From the NCBI RefSeq assembly GCF_029893635.1, contig NZ_JARXYR010000001.1, positions 62,001 through 126,000 on the forward strand: a stretch of 64,000 nt of DNA. Direction: 5' to 3'. The notes beneath the pieces were generated by a model, which saw only the letters and a list, made by a program, of their open reading frames with translations, had not been told where the DNA came from and did not search any database. The stretch is from Variovorax sp. TBS-050B. Lineage in GTDB: Bacteria > Pseudomonadota > Gammaproteobacteria > Burkholderiales > Burkholderiaceae_C. Each line of letters opens with the position of its first letter. Position 1 is the stretch's first letter. This document shows, piece after piece, positions 10,420 through 23,159 of this stretch. Position numbers and translations under genes: made by a program.

Positions 10420-11322
10420 ATGAGACCCACCGCATCCCTTCCGGCGCTGCTGCTCGCCGCCTGCCTTGCGGTGGCGCTCCCGGCCCGCGCCCAATCGGCG
10501 GCGCCTTACGAAGGCCCGCTGTTCGACACCCACCTGCACTACAACCAGGAAGCCTGGGACGGCAGCACCGGACCCTATCCGCCCGCCGAGGCGCTCGCGC
10601 GCATGCAGCGCAACAACGTGACGGCGATCATCGCCAACTCGCGGCCCAATGCGGGCACGCAGACCCTCGCGGCCGCGCGCGAGACGCGCGCCGCGGGCGT
10701 GACGGTGGTGCCCTTCGTGCGCCTCTACCGCAACCGCGACGACTACAGCAACTGGTTCCGCGACGAGAGCATCCACGAGATGGTGCAGACCGAACTCGCG
10801 CGCGGCACCGCGAGCGGCCCCTACCGCGGCATCGGCGAATTCCATCTCTACGACAGCGCGAACGCCAACGGCCCGGTGGCCAGGAAGCTGATCGCGCTGG
10901 CCGAGCGGCAGCAGCTCGCGGTGCTCGCGCATGTCGACGACGTGGCGATCGACCTGCTGATGGCGAACGCGCCTTCCAAGGGCCGCTCGCTGCGCCTGAT
11001 CTGGGCCCACACGGGCATCGGCGGTGCGCCGGTCGAGCGCGTCGAGGCGCTGCTCGCGCGCTATCCGCTGCTGATGGGCGAACTCTCGTACCGCCCCGGG
11101 CTGACCTGCGGCGGCGGCACGCTGTGCCCTGAATGGCGCGCGCTGCTGCTCAAGTACCCGGAGCGCTTCGTGATCGGCTCCGACACCTGGGTCAACCAGC
11201 GCTGGAGCGCCTACGACGAGATCATGCGCGGCTACCGCAGCTGGCTCGGCGAGCTGCCGCCCGACGTGGCGCGGCGCATCGCCTGGGGCAACGCGGCCGC
11301 GCTGTTCGGCCTGCCGCGCTGA
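10420..11322 (+). CDS. Secreted amidohydrolase-family TIM-barrel protein
   Basis: 300 residues with a clear Sec signal peptide ([24 protein letters not shown], cleavage after AQS or so), placing it in the periplasm. The mature part opens with FDTHLHYN, the HxH metal motif of amidohydrolases. It continues with [21 protein letters not shown] and [11 protein letters not shown], the later metal and catalytic strands of a metal-dependent TIM barrel. Substrate unknown; lactonase and decarboxylase members share this layout. It sits 11 bases after the DUF3883 gene. Confidence 0.8.
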   Translation: MRPTASLPALLLAACLAVALPARAQSAAPYEGPLFDTHLHYNQEAWDGSTGPYPPAEALARMQRNNVTAIIANSRPNAGTQTLAAARETRAAGVTVVPFVRLYRNRDDYSNWFRDESIHEMVQTELARGTASGPYRGIGEFHLYDSANANGPVARKLIALAERQQLAVLAHVDDVAIDLLMANAPSKGRSLRLIWAHTGIGGAPVERVEALLARYPLLMGELSYRPGLTCGGGTLCPEWRALLLKYPERFVIGSDTWVNQRWSAYDEIMRGYRSWLGELPPDVARRIAWGNAAALFGLPR

Positions 11323-11335
11323 GGCGCGCCGCGGC

Positions 11336-11764
11336 TCAGAACGTGACCTTGACCGACGGCGCGCTGCGCTGCGCCTCGCCGTGGTACACGGCCTCGATGT
11401 TGTTGCCGTCGGGGTCGAGCACGAAGCAGGCGTAGTAGCCCGGGTGGTAGGGCCGCTCGCCCGGCGCGCCGTTGTCGGTGCCGCCGTGCGCGAGCGCCGC
11501 CTGGTGGAAGGCATCGACCATCGCCCGGTCGCGGGCCTGGAAGGCGAGGTGGTGGCGGCCCGTGAGCCGGCCCTGGGCCGCCTGGCTGTCCGCGCTGGAG
11601 ACGAACAGCTCGTCGGCCCAGAAGTAGTCCTCGGCGGCGCCGCCCAGCGGAACCTCCAGCACGCCGAACACGGCCTCGTAGAAAGCCCGGCTCGCGGCCA
11701 GGTCGCGCACGACCAGCTGGATGTGGTCGATCAGGCGGCCGCGGTGCAGTTCTTGGGTCTCCAT
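11336..11764 (-). CDS. VOC family (glyoxalase/bleomycin-resistance fold) protein
   Basis: 142 residues, two beta-alpha-beta-beta-beta modules. The metal-ligand positions are present: His in LIDHIQLVV, His in GRHHLAFQA, Glu in NNIEAVYH. It could therefore be a metal-dependent lyase, isomerase or dioxygenase. Start ATG at 11764 follows AAGGAG at the right distance; an ATG four bases upstream is out of frame. It is convergent with the amidohydrolase and divergent from the methyltransferase. Substrate not predictable. Confidence 0.85.
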   Translation of the reverse strand: METQELHRGRLIDHIQLVVRDLAASRAFYEAVFGVLEVPLGGAAEDYFWADELFVSSADSQAAQGRLTGRHHLAFQARDRAMVDAFHQAALAHGGTDNGAPGERPYHPGYYACFVLDPDGNNIEAVYHGEAQRSAPSVKVTF

Positions 11765-11884
11765 GCATGGACTCCTTGTCAGAAATGGGGGATGGAAGGG
11801 GATTGACATTTCCGCCGCGAAGGAACACCTTGTCAACCGCCGTCGACGGCGCGTTCCGGCGAGCGCCCTTCACCAGGAGGCCCC

Positions 11885-12697
11885 ATGGCTGAAACCGACA
11901 AGGTGTTCGCAGGCTCGATCCCGAAGCTCTACGACACGCTGATGGTCCCGCTGATCTTCGAGGGCTTTGCCGCCGACATGGCGGCGCAGGTCGCGGCCTT
12001 CTCGCCGGGCGCGGTGCTCGAGACCGCGGCCGGCAGCGGCGCGGTAACGCGCGCGCTCGCGCCCCGGCTGCGGCCCGACGCGCGCTACGTGGTGACCGAT
12101 CTCAACCAGCCCATGCTCGACCATGCCGCCGCACGGCAGGGCGCTGACGCGCGCATCGAGTGGCGCCGCGCGGACGCGCTCGACCTGCCGTTCGGCGACG
12201 CCGCGTTCGACGTGGTCTGCTGCCAGTTCGGCGCGATGTTCTTTCCGGACCGTGTCGCCGGCTATGCCGAGGCGCGCCGCGTGCTGCGGCCCGGCGGGCG
12301 CTTCGTCTTCAGCGTCTGGGACCGCATCGAGGAGAACGACTTCGCGCGCGAGGTCACGGAGGCGCTCGCCGCGATGTTCCCGGGCGATCCGCCGCGCTTC
12401 CTGGCGCGCACGCCGCACGGCTACCACGAGGCCGCGCGGATCGAGGAGGAGCTGCGCCGCGCCGGCTTCACCGCGGTCGCGATCGGCACGCACGGGAAGC
12501 TCGGCCGTGCCGCGTCGGCGCACGATGTGGCGGTGGGCTATTGCCAGGGCACGCCGCTGCGCAACGAGATCGAGGCGCGCGACGCCGGCGCGCTCGAGGC
12601 CGCGACCGAACGGGCGGCGGAGGCGATCGCCCGCCACCACGGCGCGGGGCCCGTCGCTGGCCGGATCCAGGCGCTCGTGATCGTGGCGTCGGACTGA
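11885..12697 (+). CDS. Class I SAM-dependent methyltransferase
   Basis: 270 residues with the Rossmann methyltransferase motifs: motif I VLETAAGSGAVTRALA, motif II VTDLNQPML, post-I ADALDLPFGDAAFDVVCCQFGAMFF, and motif III RVLRPGGRFVFSVWD. This is the UbiE/COQ5-like small-molecule layout. AGGAGG precedes the ATG at 11885. It is a single gene, convergent with the phosphonate operon. Methyl acceptor unknown; no neighbour hints at it. Confidence 0.9.
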   Translation: MAETDKVFAGSIPKLYDTLMVPLIFEGFAADMAAQVAAFSPGAVLETAAGSGAVTRALAPRLRPDARYVVTDLNQPMLDHAAARQGADARIEWRRADALDLPFGDAAFDVVCCQFGAMFFPDRVAGYAEARRVLRPGGRFVFSVWDRIEENDFAREVTEALAAMFPGDPPRFLARTPHGYHEAARIEEELRRAGFTAVAIGTHGKLGRAASAHDVAVGYCQGTPLRNEIEARDAGALEAATERAAEAIARHHGAGPVAGRIQALVIVASD

Positions 12698-12707
12698 AGC
12701 GGTCCGC

Positions 12708-14096
12708 TCAGCCCTTGTCGGCCTTGCCCGCCGCGTCCGCGAGCTTGCTGAGCATGCGGTCGATCACCCAGGGCCGGCGGCCGAGGTCCTCGGCGCGTTC
12801 CTTGCGGCGGATGGCGTCGCGCACCACGATCGAGCCCACATAGCGCAGCGGCTCGGGCGGAAAGAAGCCCAGCGGACCGCGCACGATCGGGCTGCGCGTC
12901 CAGGCGTTGTCCTGGTCGAGCACGAGCGAGGAGAGGATCTGCCCGCCCATGTAGCTCGGGCCCACGCCGTTGCCCGAGTAGCCGAAGCCGTAGCTCACGT
13001 GCGGCGCGCCGTCGAAGCGGCCGAAGAACGGCAGGCCGGTCACGGAGCGGTCCGACGGGCCGTTCCAGCTGGCGGTGATCGGCGTGTCCTTCAGCTCTGG
13101 GAAGAATGCGCGCAGCGCCGCGGTCAGCGCGGCCTCGTAGGGCGAACGCTCGTCGAACACGCGCGCCATCCGGCCGCCCCGGGCGAAGGTGTTGCCTCCC
13201 TTGCCGAGCATCAGGCGGCCGTCGGGCGTGCTGCGGTAGTAGTAGACGAAGGTGCGCGAGTCCAGCACCGAGACGCCGTCCACCAGCCCCGCGCGCTGCA
13301 GCAGCGCGGGGCAGCGCTCGGTGATGACCATGTCGCTCGACACGATCGCGATCGTGCGCTCGAACTGCGGAAAGCTGCTCGCCATCCATGCGTTCATCGC
13401 GAGCACCAGCTTGTCCGCCCGCACGCGGCCGGCCGGCGTGTGCACCACGGCCGGTGGGCCGGCGTCGAAGCGCAGCATCGGCGTGCGCTCGTGGATGCGG
13501 ATGCCCATCGCGAGCGCGACGCGCCGCAGCCCGCGCACCAGCTTGCCCGGATGCACCGTGGCCGCGTTCGGCGCATACACGCCCGCCAGGTTGCGCCGCG
13601 AGCCGGAACGCCGCGCCACCTCGTCGGGCGGCAGCGTGCGGTAGGCGTCGATGCCGTGCGCGGCCAGCGCCTGCATCATCGGTTCGAGCGCGCCGATGTG
13701 GGCCGGCGCGGTCGCGGTGTAGAGCGTGCCGTCGCGCCGGAGTTCGGCGTCGATGCCGTGCCGGGCGCAGAAGGCCTCGATCTCGCCCACCGCGGCCTCG
13801 GAAGCCTGGACCAGGCGCACCGCCTCGTCGGTGCCGAACAGCCGCTGCAGGGTCAGGAACTTGGCCGACCAGGTGAGCAGGCAGCCGCCGTTGCGGCCGC
13901 TCGCGCCCGCGCCGCACAGATCGCTCTCGAGGATGACGATCTCGCGCGCCGGCGCCTGCAGCTTGGTCTGGATCGCGGTCCAGAGCCCGGTGAAGCCGCC
14001 GCCGACGATGCAGACGTCGGCGCGCAGCTCGCCCTGCAGGGCCGGCGCGAGATCGCCGTCGGCGAAGAGCGCTTGCTCGATCCAGAACGGGCGCAT
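12708..14096 (-). CDS. FAD-dependent oxidoreductase (DAO family) of the phosphonate cluster
   Basis: 462 residues; dinucleotide-binding VGGGFTGLWTAIQ at residues 31-43, GASGRNGGC, and the C-terminal GYSGNGVGPS of glycine-oxidase/DAO flavoproteins. Oxidases of this kind recur in phosphonate operons and act on aminoethylphosphonate or its N-methyl derivatives. It is the last gene of a five-gene minus-strand operon (17394-18128 through here), 8 bases past the PhnZ-like gene. The start ATG at 14096 follows that gene's stop; an open frame continues upstream but overlaps it. Inferred reaction: oxidative removal of an amine to give phosphonoacetaldehyde, which phnY then uses. Confidence 0.8.
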   Translation of the reverse strand: MRPFWIEQALFADGDLAPALQGELRADVCIVGGGFTGLWTAIQTKLQAPAREIVILESDLCGAGASGRNGGCLLTWSAKFLTLQRLFGTDEAVRLVQASEAAVGEIEAFCARHGIDAELRRDGTLYTATAPAHIGALEPMMQALAAHGIDAYRTLPPDEVARRSGSRRNLAGVYAPNAATVHPGKLVRGLRRVALAMGIRIHERTPMLRFDAGPPAVVHTPAGRVRADKLVLAMNAWMASSFPQFERTIAIVSSDMVITERCPALLQRAGLVDGVSVLDSRTFVYYYRSTPDGRLMLGKGGNTFARGGRMARVFDERSPYEAALTAALRAFFPELKDTPITASWNGPSDRSVTGLPFFGRFDGAPHVSYGFGYSGNGVGPSYMGGQILSSLVLDQDNAWTRSPIVRGPLGFFPPEPLRYVGSIVVRDAIRRKERAEDLGRRPWVIDRMLSKLADAAGKADKG

Positions 14097-14103
14097 CGTG
14101 CGG

Positions 14104-14673
14104 CTAGGCCTCGCGGGCGCTGCGGTGTTCGCGGGCGCTGATCTCCAGATGCCGCACGAAGTGGTCGAGCGCGGGCACCGCCCTGTCGGCGCACTTGGCT
14201 TGATCGTCCCAGCGCCGCAGCCGCACCGCGTCCATCGCATGGGGAAGTTGCTCGAAGGCCCGTGCCTGGTCGGCATCGAACACGCCGCCCTGCAGCCGCA
14301 GGCTGCGCTGCGAGTCGGGCGAGAGCGCCTCCAGGTAGCCCGGCTCGCGCGCGCACAGGAAGCGCTTGGCGTCGACGTGCAGCCGGATCGGGTCCAGCGT
14401 GGCCGGACCGAACAGCGCACGCAGGAACGGCAGGCAGCGGTACTGGTGCAGGTCGTCCAGCCCCTGCTGCGTGGGCGTGCCGGCGTGGTCGTGCAGCAGA
14501 TGGCCCAGGTCGTGCAGCAGGGCGGCGGCGATCAGCGCGCTGCCGGCACCTTCCTGCTCGGCCAGGTGCGCGGACTGCAGCGCATGCTGGAGCTGGGTGA
14601 CGGGCTCGCCGTCGTAGCGGGCGTGGCCCCTGGTCTCGAAGACGCTCACGATGTCGGACAGGCTGAGGCTCAT
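14104..14673 (-). CDS. HD-domain phosphonate-degradation protein (PhnZ-like diiron oxygenase)
   Basis: 189 residues of the HD fold with metal ligands H36, H54-D55 and H58/H61 region (LLHDLGHLLHDH). Near the N-terminus Y20-DG-E23 has the same spacing as the substrate-gating Tyr24/Glu27 pair of PhnZ, the mixed-valence diiron oxygenase that cleaves 1-hydroxy-2-aminoethylphosphonate to glycine and phosphate. It belongs to the phosphonate-operon HDIG group. The usual partner PhnY* (a 2-oxoglutarate dioxygenase making the hydroxylated substrate) is not in this window. It lies 4 bases after phnY and 7 bases before the FAD gene. Activity on the PhnZ substrate is likely but not proven by motif alone. 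Confidence 0.8.
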   Translation of the reverse strand: MSLSLSDIVSVFETRGHARYDGEPVTQLQHALQSAHLAEQEGAGSALIAAALLHDLGHLLHDHAGTPTQQGLDDLHQYRCLPFLRALFGPATLDPIRLHVDAKRFLCAREPGYLEALSPDSQRSLRLQGGVFDADQARAFEQLPHAMDAVRLRRWDDQAKCADRAVPALDHFVRHLEISAREHRSAREA

Positions 14674-14677
14674 CGCG

Positions 14678-16126
14678 TCACCACGGCAGCGAGTAGGTCT
14701 TGGTGTTCGTGAAGCTCTTCATCGCCTCGAGAACGCCTTCCTTGTAGCCCAGGCCCGAGTCCTTGATGCCGCCGAAGGGCGTGAGCTCGAGCCGGTAGCC
14801 GGGCACTTCGCGCACGTTCACGCTGCCCACGTTGAGCTCGCGGATGAAGCGCGTGATGTGGTCGAGCCGGTTCGTGCAGACCGAGGACGACAGGCCGTAG
14901 GCCGTGCCGTTGGAGATGCGGATCGCGTCGTCGATGGTCTTGAAGCGGATCACCGGCGACACCGGCCCGAAGGTCTCCTCGCGCGCCACCGTCATCTGCG
15001 GGTCCACCTGGTCGAGCACGGTCGGCGAGTACAGCGCCCCCTCGCGCACGTTGCCGTGCAGCAGCCGCGCGCCCGCGGCGATGGCCTCGTTGACCACCGA
15101 CTCGAAGTGCCGGGCCGCGGGCTCGTCGATCACGGTGCCCACGTCGGTGGCCGGGTCCATCGGATCGCCGTGCCTGAAGCCGCGCGTCTTCTCCACCAGC
15201 AGCTCGACGAAGCGGTCGGCCACCGATTCCTGCACCAGCATGCGCTTGATCGCGGTGCAGCGCTGGCCCGAATTCTTGTACGAGCCGCTCGCGGCCAGCG
15301 TCGCCGCCTCCTCGATGTCGGCATCGTCCATCACGATGATCGGGTCGTTGCCGCCGAGCTCGAGGATCTGCCGCTTGTAGACCGCCTTGGCCGCGATGTA
15401 CTTGCCGATCGGCACGCCGCCGGTGAAGGTGACGAGGTCCACGTCGGGGTGGGTGAGCATCTCGTCGGCGATCTCGCGCGGGTCGCCCGTGAGCACCGAC
15501 AGCATCGGCGGCGGCAGCCCCGCCTCGTAGAGGATGTCGGCCAGCAGGAAGGCCGCGAGCGGCGTCTTCTCGCTGGGCTTGAGCACGATCCGGTTGTTGG
15601 TCGCGATGGCCGGCGCCACCTTGTGGATCACCTGGTTGAGCGGATGGTTGAACGGCGTGATGGCGGTGATCACGCCCTGCAGCGGCTCGCGCAGCGTGTA
15701 GACCTTGCGGCTCTTGCCGTGGTGCGTGAGGTCGCAGGAGAAGACCTGGCCGTCGTCCACCAGCGCCTGGTTGGCCGCGAACAGCAGCACGTCGGAGGCG
15801 CGGCCGACCTCGTAGAGCGAGTCCTTGCGCGACAGGCCCGACTCGAGCGTGATGGTGCGCGAAATCTCGTCCAGGCGCGAGGCGATGAGCTCGCCCGCGC
15901 GCATGAGGATTTTGTAGCGCTCGTAGCGGGTCAGCGTGGGCCGGTAGTCGCGTGCGATCCGGTAGGCGGTGCGCACGTCCTCGAGCGTGGCCTTGGGCAC
16001 GGTGGCGATCACCTCGCCGGTGTAGGGATAGGTCACCTCGATCGTGCGGTCGCGGTAGACCTTCTCGCCGCCGATGCGCAGCGCTTCGCGGTGGACGGTG
16101 CCGGGCTGGAGAAAGGCAGGGGTCAT
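14678..16126 (-). CDS. phnY: Phosphonoacetaldehyde dehydrogenase
   Basis: NAD-dependent aldehyde dehydrogenase, 482 residues, oxidising phosphonoacetaldehyde to phosphonoacetate in the cytosol. The catalytic Cys is C290 in [11 protein letters not shown]; the general-base Glu lies in [12 protein letters not shown]. The placement matches the well-studied Sinorhizobium PhnY (catalytic Cys about 291). Context settles it: phnA follows the reaction and sits directly upstream (29 bases), phnW is divergent, and the operon is led by a GntR gene. The C-terminal [25 protein letters not shown] is the standard ALDH ending. Confident in family and substrate. Confidence 0.95.
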   Translation of the reverse strand: MTPAFLQPGTVHREALRIGGEKVYRDRTIEVTYPYTGEVIATVPKATLEDVRTAYRIARDYRPTLTRYERYKILMRAGELIASRLDEISRTITLESGLSRKDSLYEVGRASDVLLFAANQALVDDGQVFSCDLTHHGKSRKVYTLREPLQGVITAITPFNHPLNQVIHKVAPAIATNNRIVLKPSEKTPLAAFLLADILYEAGLPPPMLSVLTGDPREIADEMLTHPDVDLVTFTGGVPIGKYIAAKAVYKRQILELGGNDPIIVMDDADIEEAATLAASGSYKNSGQRCTAIKRMLVQESVADRFVELLVEKTRGFRHGDPMDPATDVGTVIDEPAARHFESVVNEAIAAGARLLHGNVREGALYSPTVLDQVDPQMTVAREETFGPVSPVIRFKTIDDAIRISNGTAYGLSSSVCTNRLDHITRFIRELNVGSVNVREVPGYRLELTPFGGIKDSGLGYKEGVLEAMKSFTNTKTYSLPW

Positions 16127-16155
16127 GGTGTCTTTCCGGTGGATGGAAGGCGCGG

Positions 16156-19424
<3,269 letters not shown>

Positions 19425-19454
19425 GGGGCGCGGCAGCCGGCGCGCCTTTCTGCC

Positions 19455-19862
19455 TCAGCCGCGCCGCTGGATCACTTTCCATCCGTTGCCCGAGGGATCG
19501 CGGAAGCCCGCATCGACGGTGCCGTAGCGCTCCGTCGGCTCCTGCGTGAACTCCACGCCCTGCGCCCGCATGCGCGCGCAGGCGGCGCGGCAGTCGTCCA
19601 CCGCCAGCACCAGCGGCGGCATGGCGCCCTTGGCGACGACCTCGCGCAGCGCCTGCGCGGTGGCCGCATCGTGCACGGGCGGGCCGGGCAGGAACAGGCC
19701 GAGCTGGAACGAGGGCTGCTCGGGGTGCTGCACCGTGAGCCAGCGGTAGCCGCCGCTGCCCACGTCGGTGTGCACGCGGAAGCCGAGCTTCTCCACATAG
19801 AAGGCGAGCGCCTCGTCCTGGTCGCGCACGTACAAGCCGACCACCTCGATGCCTGCAGTCAT
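19455..19862 (-). CDS. VOC family protein
   Basis: 135 residues of the glyoxalase/bleomycin-resistance fold (VVGLYVRDQDEALAFYVEKLGF...DPSGNGWKVIQ). The usual final metal ligand Glu (IELxE) is replaced by Lys in WKVIQ, and the first His is absent, so it probably binds rather than turns over with a metal. It is co-translated with the AraC regulator upstream, four-base ATGA overlap. This AraC + VOC pairing is frequent; such VOC proteins often handle small organic or antibiotic compounds. Confidence 0.85.
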   Translation of the reverse strand: MTAGIEVVGLYVRDQDEALAFYVEKLGFRVHTDVGSGGYRWLTVQHPEQPSFQLGLFLPGPPVHDAATAQALREVVAKGAMPPLVLAVDDCRAACARMRAQGVEFTQEPTERYGTVDAGFRDPSGNGWKVIQRRG

Positions 19863-20362
19863 GGAATCTCCTGTTGCTGTTGTCGAACGGGAGCGTTTGT
19901 ACCGTCCATCGCCCTGCGCCGCTTCTCCGAAACTGCGGTCGTCAGGCCGGGCCGCTGCGCGGCGCTGACGACGCAGGCCGGCATCAGGCCCGGCGCTTCG
20001 TGCGCGGCGGCCGCCCTCGCGCGCTCGCGCACGGCGCCCGGGCTGCCGCCCGTGACGTCGCGGAAGGTGCGGCCGAAGGTGCCCAGGCTCGCCCAGCCGG
20101 TCGCGAAGGCGATCTCGGTGACGGGCAGATCCGTCTCGCGCAGCAGCGCCGTCGCGCGCTCGATGCGCCGCGTGAGCAGGTAGCGGTGCGGCGGAATGCC
20201 GAAGGCCTGCTTGAACGACCGCGCGAAATGCGCCTCGGACACGCCGCTCACGTCCGCGAGGCGAGCCACCGGCCATTCCTCGTGCGAGGCGGCGTCCATG
20301 CGGTCCCTGGCGCGCAGCAGGCGGCGCAGCAGGGCGGGGTCTTGCGGGGCGGCGGCTTTCAT
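19859..20362 (-). CDS. AraC-family regulator (HTH domain with short tail)
   Basis: 167 residues: the double helix-turn-helix of AraC proteins occupies about residues 10-110 (VARLADVSGVSEAHFARSFKQAFGIPPHRYLLTRRIERATALL...VTEIAFATGWASLGTFGRTFRDVTG). There is no N-terminal effector domain, and an Ala/Arg-rich tail follows. The ATG at 20362 was chosen because the HTH starts soon after it. It overlaps the VOC gene by four bases and probably controls it. Stand-alone AraC HTH proteins usually respond to a partner or to stress rather than a sugar. Confidence 0.9.
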   Translation of the reverse strand: MKAAAPQDPALLRRLLRARDRMDAASHEEWPVARLADVSGVSEAHFARSFKQAFGIPPHRYLLTRRIERATALLRETDLPVTEIAFATGWASLGTFGRTFRDVTGGSPGAVRERARAAAAHEAPGLMPACVVSAAQRPGLTTAVSEKRRRAMDGTNAPVRQQQQEIP

Positions 20363-20381
20363 GGCCGCCGATGCTAAGCGC

Positions 20382-22948
20382 CTATCGCCGCGCAGCACCC
20401 GCGATCGCCGCAAGCACCTCCTCCGGCGCCACAGGCTTCACCAGATGCCGATCGAAACCGGCTTCGCGGGCGCGCGCCTTGTCGGCGTCCTGCCCGTAGC
20501 CGGTCACGGCGATCAGGTGGCAGTCCGGCCCGCAGATCGCGCGGATGCGAGCGCCCAACTCGTAGCCGTCCATCACCGGCAGGCCGATGTCGAGCAGCGC
20601 CACGTCGGGCCGCACGGCCTGCACCGCCTCGAGCGCCGACAGGGGGTCGTGGCGCACCGCGACTTCGTGGCCGTGCGCGCGCAGCAGCTGGGCCGTGGTG
20701 TGGGCCGCGTCGACGTTGTCGTCCACGAGCAGGATGCGGCACACCGCGGCGGCCTCCTCGGGTGGTGCCGCGTCCGGCGCCGCGGTCGCGGGGCGTTCGG
20801 CCGCGGGGTCCGACAGCGGCAGGCAGACGACGAACTCGCTGCCGCGGCCGACGCCCTCGCTGCGCGCCTCCACCGTGCCGCCGTGGAGCGCGACCAGGCT
20901 GCGCACCAGCGCGAGGCCGATGCCGAGGCCGCCCTCGGCGCGGTCGATGCCGCGCGGGCCCTGGTAGAACAGCTCGAAGATGCGCGGCAGCATCTCGGGC
21001 GGGATGCCGCGGCCGTTGTCGCGCACGCGGATCGCGAAGCGGTCGTCATCCCTCGCCTCGCACGAGAGCTCGATGCGGCCGCCGGGCTCGGTGTAGCGCG
21101 CCGCGTTGGTCAGCAGGTTCGCCACCACCTGCGCGATGCGGATCGGGTCGCAGACGCAGCGCAGGCCCGGCTGCACGCGGATGGCCAGCTCGTGGTTGCG
21201 CTGCTCCAGCAGCACGCTCGCCTGCTCGACGGCCTTGGCGAGCAGCGGCTGCACCTCGCAGGCGGCGAGCTTGAGCTGGATCTTGCCGCGCGTGATGCGC
21301 GAGATGTCCAGCAGGTCGTCCACCAGGCGCACGAGGTGCTCCACCTGCCGCTGGATGATGCCCTGCTCGCGCGCGGTGCCGGTGTCGCCGCGCATGCGCA
21401 TCAGCTGCAGCGCCATCACGATCGGCGAGAGCGGATTGCGCAGTTCGTGCCCGAGCATGGCGAGGAACTCGTCCTTGGCGCGGCTCGCCTCGCGCAGGTC
21501 GTCGAGCAGCCGCTCGCGCTCCGAAGCCGCCACCAGCAGCGTGTTGTGCACGCGCACCTGCTGCGTGACGTCGAGCGCGATGGCGATCACGCCGTCGACC
21601 GCGCCGGCCGGCGAGCGCATGGGCTGGAAGGTGCACTGGAAGAACCGTTCCTCGGGCCCGCCCGGGGTCTGGACCGTGAAGGGAAAGGCGTCGAGGAAGT
21701 GCGGCTCGCCGGTGCGCATCACCTTCAGCAGCATGGTTTCCGCCGGCGTGCCTTGCAGTTGCGGGAAGACCTCGATGAAGGTCTTGCCGATGACGTCGGG
21801 CCGCCCGACCATTTCGCAGTAGGCGGCGTTCGCGAGCTCGAAGCGCAGGCTCTCGCCGAGCAGCAGCGCCGCGCCGACGGGCGCCTGCATGATGAGGATG
21901 TCGCGCTGCTTCAGCGCTTCGTCGCGCGCGACGCGCTCGGAGGCGTCGCGCGTGAAGCACCGGGTGTAGCGCAGCTCGCCCTGTTCGAAGTAGCCGTTCG
22001 GGAGCAGATCAGCACCGGCTTCAAGCTGCCGTTCCGGCACCGCAGCAGGGCCGGCTGGTCGCGCAGCACCTCGCCGGCCTTGAGCCGGCGCAGGATGTCG
22101 TCGATCAGCGTGCCGTCGACATAGAAGTCCGCGATGTTGTGGCCGACGTACTCCTCCCAGCGGTAGCCCAGCATTTCCAGCTCGGCGCGGTTCGCATAGA
22201 GGATGGTGCCGTCGGCCGCGACCTTGTGGATGCCCTCGCTGGCGTTGTTCAGGAAATCGGCGAGCTCGCGCTCGCGCTGCCGCAGTGTCTCTTCGGCGCG
22301 CTGGCGCCGGTCCACCTCGGCCCGCAGCGCGCGGGCCTGCTGCTGGAGCTCCGCCACCGTCATGGCCGCGGCCTCGCCGGACCCGGGCGCGGTGTCGAGG
22401 GCGTTCAGCACGCGCGAGTGCGCGGCGCAGACATGCTGGAAGGCCCGCGCCTTCTCGGGCGAGGAGAACAGCTGCCACGGATACGCGCAGAACAGCGAGA
22501 AGGCGTAGTGGCGCGCGGTCCGGTTCCAGATCTGCTCCAGCAGAAGCGCACCTTCGTAGTTGCCCTGCTGGCAGAGGATCGCCACCATCTCGCCGAAGGC
22601 GTGCAGGGGCTTGCCCGGCACGGCGCGGCGGAGCACCGGGCCCAGCGTTTCCTCGAACAGGGCAGCGTCGGGCCGCGTGCCGACCATGAAGCGCTCGAGC
22701 GTCTCGATGGCATCGAGCATCAGCAGGCGGCCGGAGAATCCGCCGGTGCTGTCGCAGCCCGGCCCGCCGAAGCCGCTGAGCCGCCGCGCGAGATCCGCCC
22801 GGTGCGCCGGCGTCGCGATGACCACCGCCATGCCCTCGGCGCGCAGCGCCGAATCGAGGAACTCGGCCACCTCTTCGACGAGGCGTTCGTCCTCGTCGTA
22901 GAAGCGGACGTCGTGGTCGTGGGGGGGGAACTCGGCAAGTTGGGACAT
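20382..22948 (-). pseudogene. MEDS/PAS hybrid histidine kinase, disrupted by a frameshift near 22000
   Basis: Two overlapping frames together make one hybrid kinase. First frame (22948 to about 22000, 'MSQLAEFPPHDHDVRFYDEDERLVEEVAEFL'): a MEDS/DcmR-type sensory domain, a coiled coil, and the start of a PAS domain. Second frame (about 22000 to 20382): the rest of PAS, HisKA with H-box EFLAMLGHELRNPL, HATPase (NGRGIPPEML, GLGIGLAL) and a receiver (ILLVDDNVDA, LLDIGLPVMDG, LVKPVAPEE). The switch is at 21999-22004 (a CCC run), where about two extra bases break NGSLKPVLIC-[NGYFEQGEL]. Either a pseudogene, a phase-variable run, or an assembly error. No other stop is seen in either half. Confidence 0.85.
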
Positions 22949-23013
22949 GGGGTGATGGCGGCGGCAGCCGAGTCTCGAAGCAGGCAGCAGAAGAGCATCT
23001 TTCGGGCCTGTGC

Positions 23014-23090
23014 GGTGTAGGAGCCGGCCGCGACATGCTGGATGCAGGCCCGCGAGCGTACGACATGCGGGTCAGCGCTGTTCCTACACC
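23014..23090. repeat. REP-like inverted repeat in intergenic region
   Basis: GGTGTAGGA (23014-23022) and its exact complement TCCTACACC (23082-23090) are separated by 59 bases. The left arm continues GGAGCCGGCCGCGAC, reminiscent of the short GTAGGAGC palindromes scattered in Gammaproteobacteria and Burkholderiales. No RAYT transposase is in the window. It lies in the 211-base spacer between two divergent genes, which otherwise holds no gene. Confidence 0.5.
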
Positions 23091-23159
23091 CCCCGATCCG
23101 CAGGCGCCAAGCATGGGGCTGTCCAAGGCAGAAAACCATCGAACCGACGGAGCGACACC

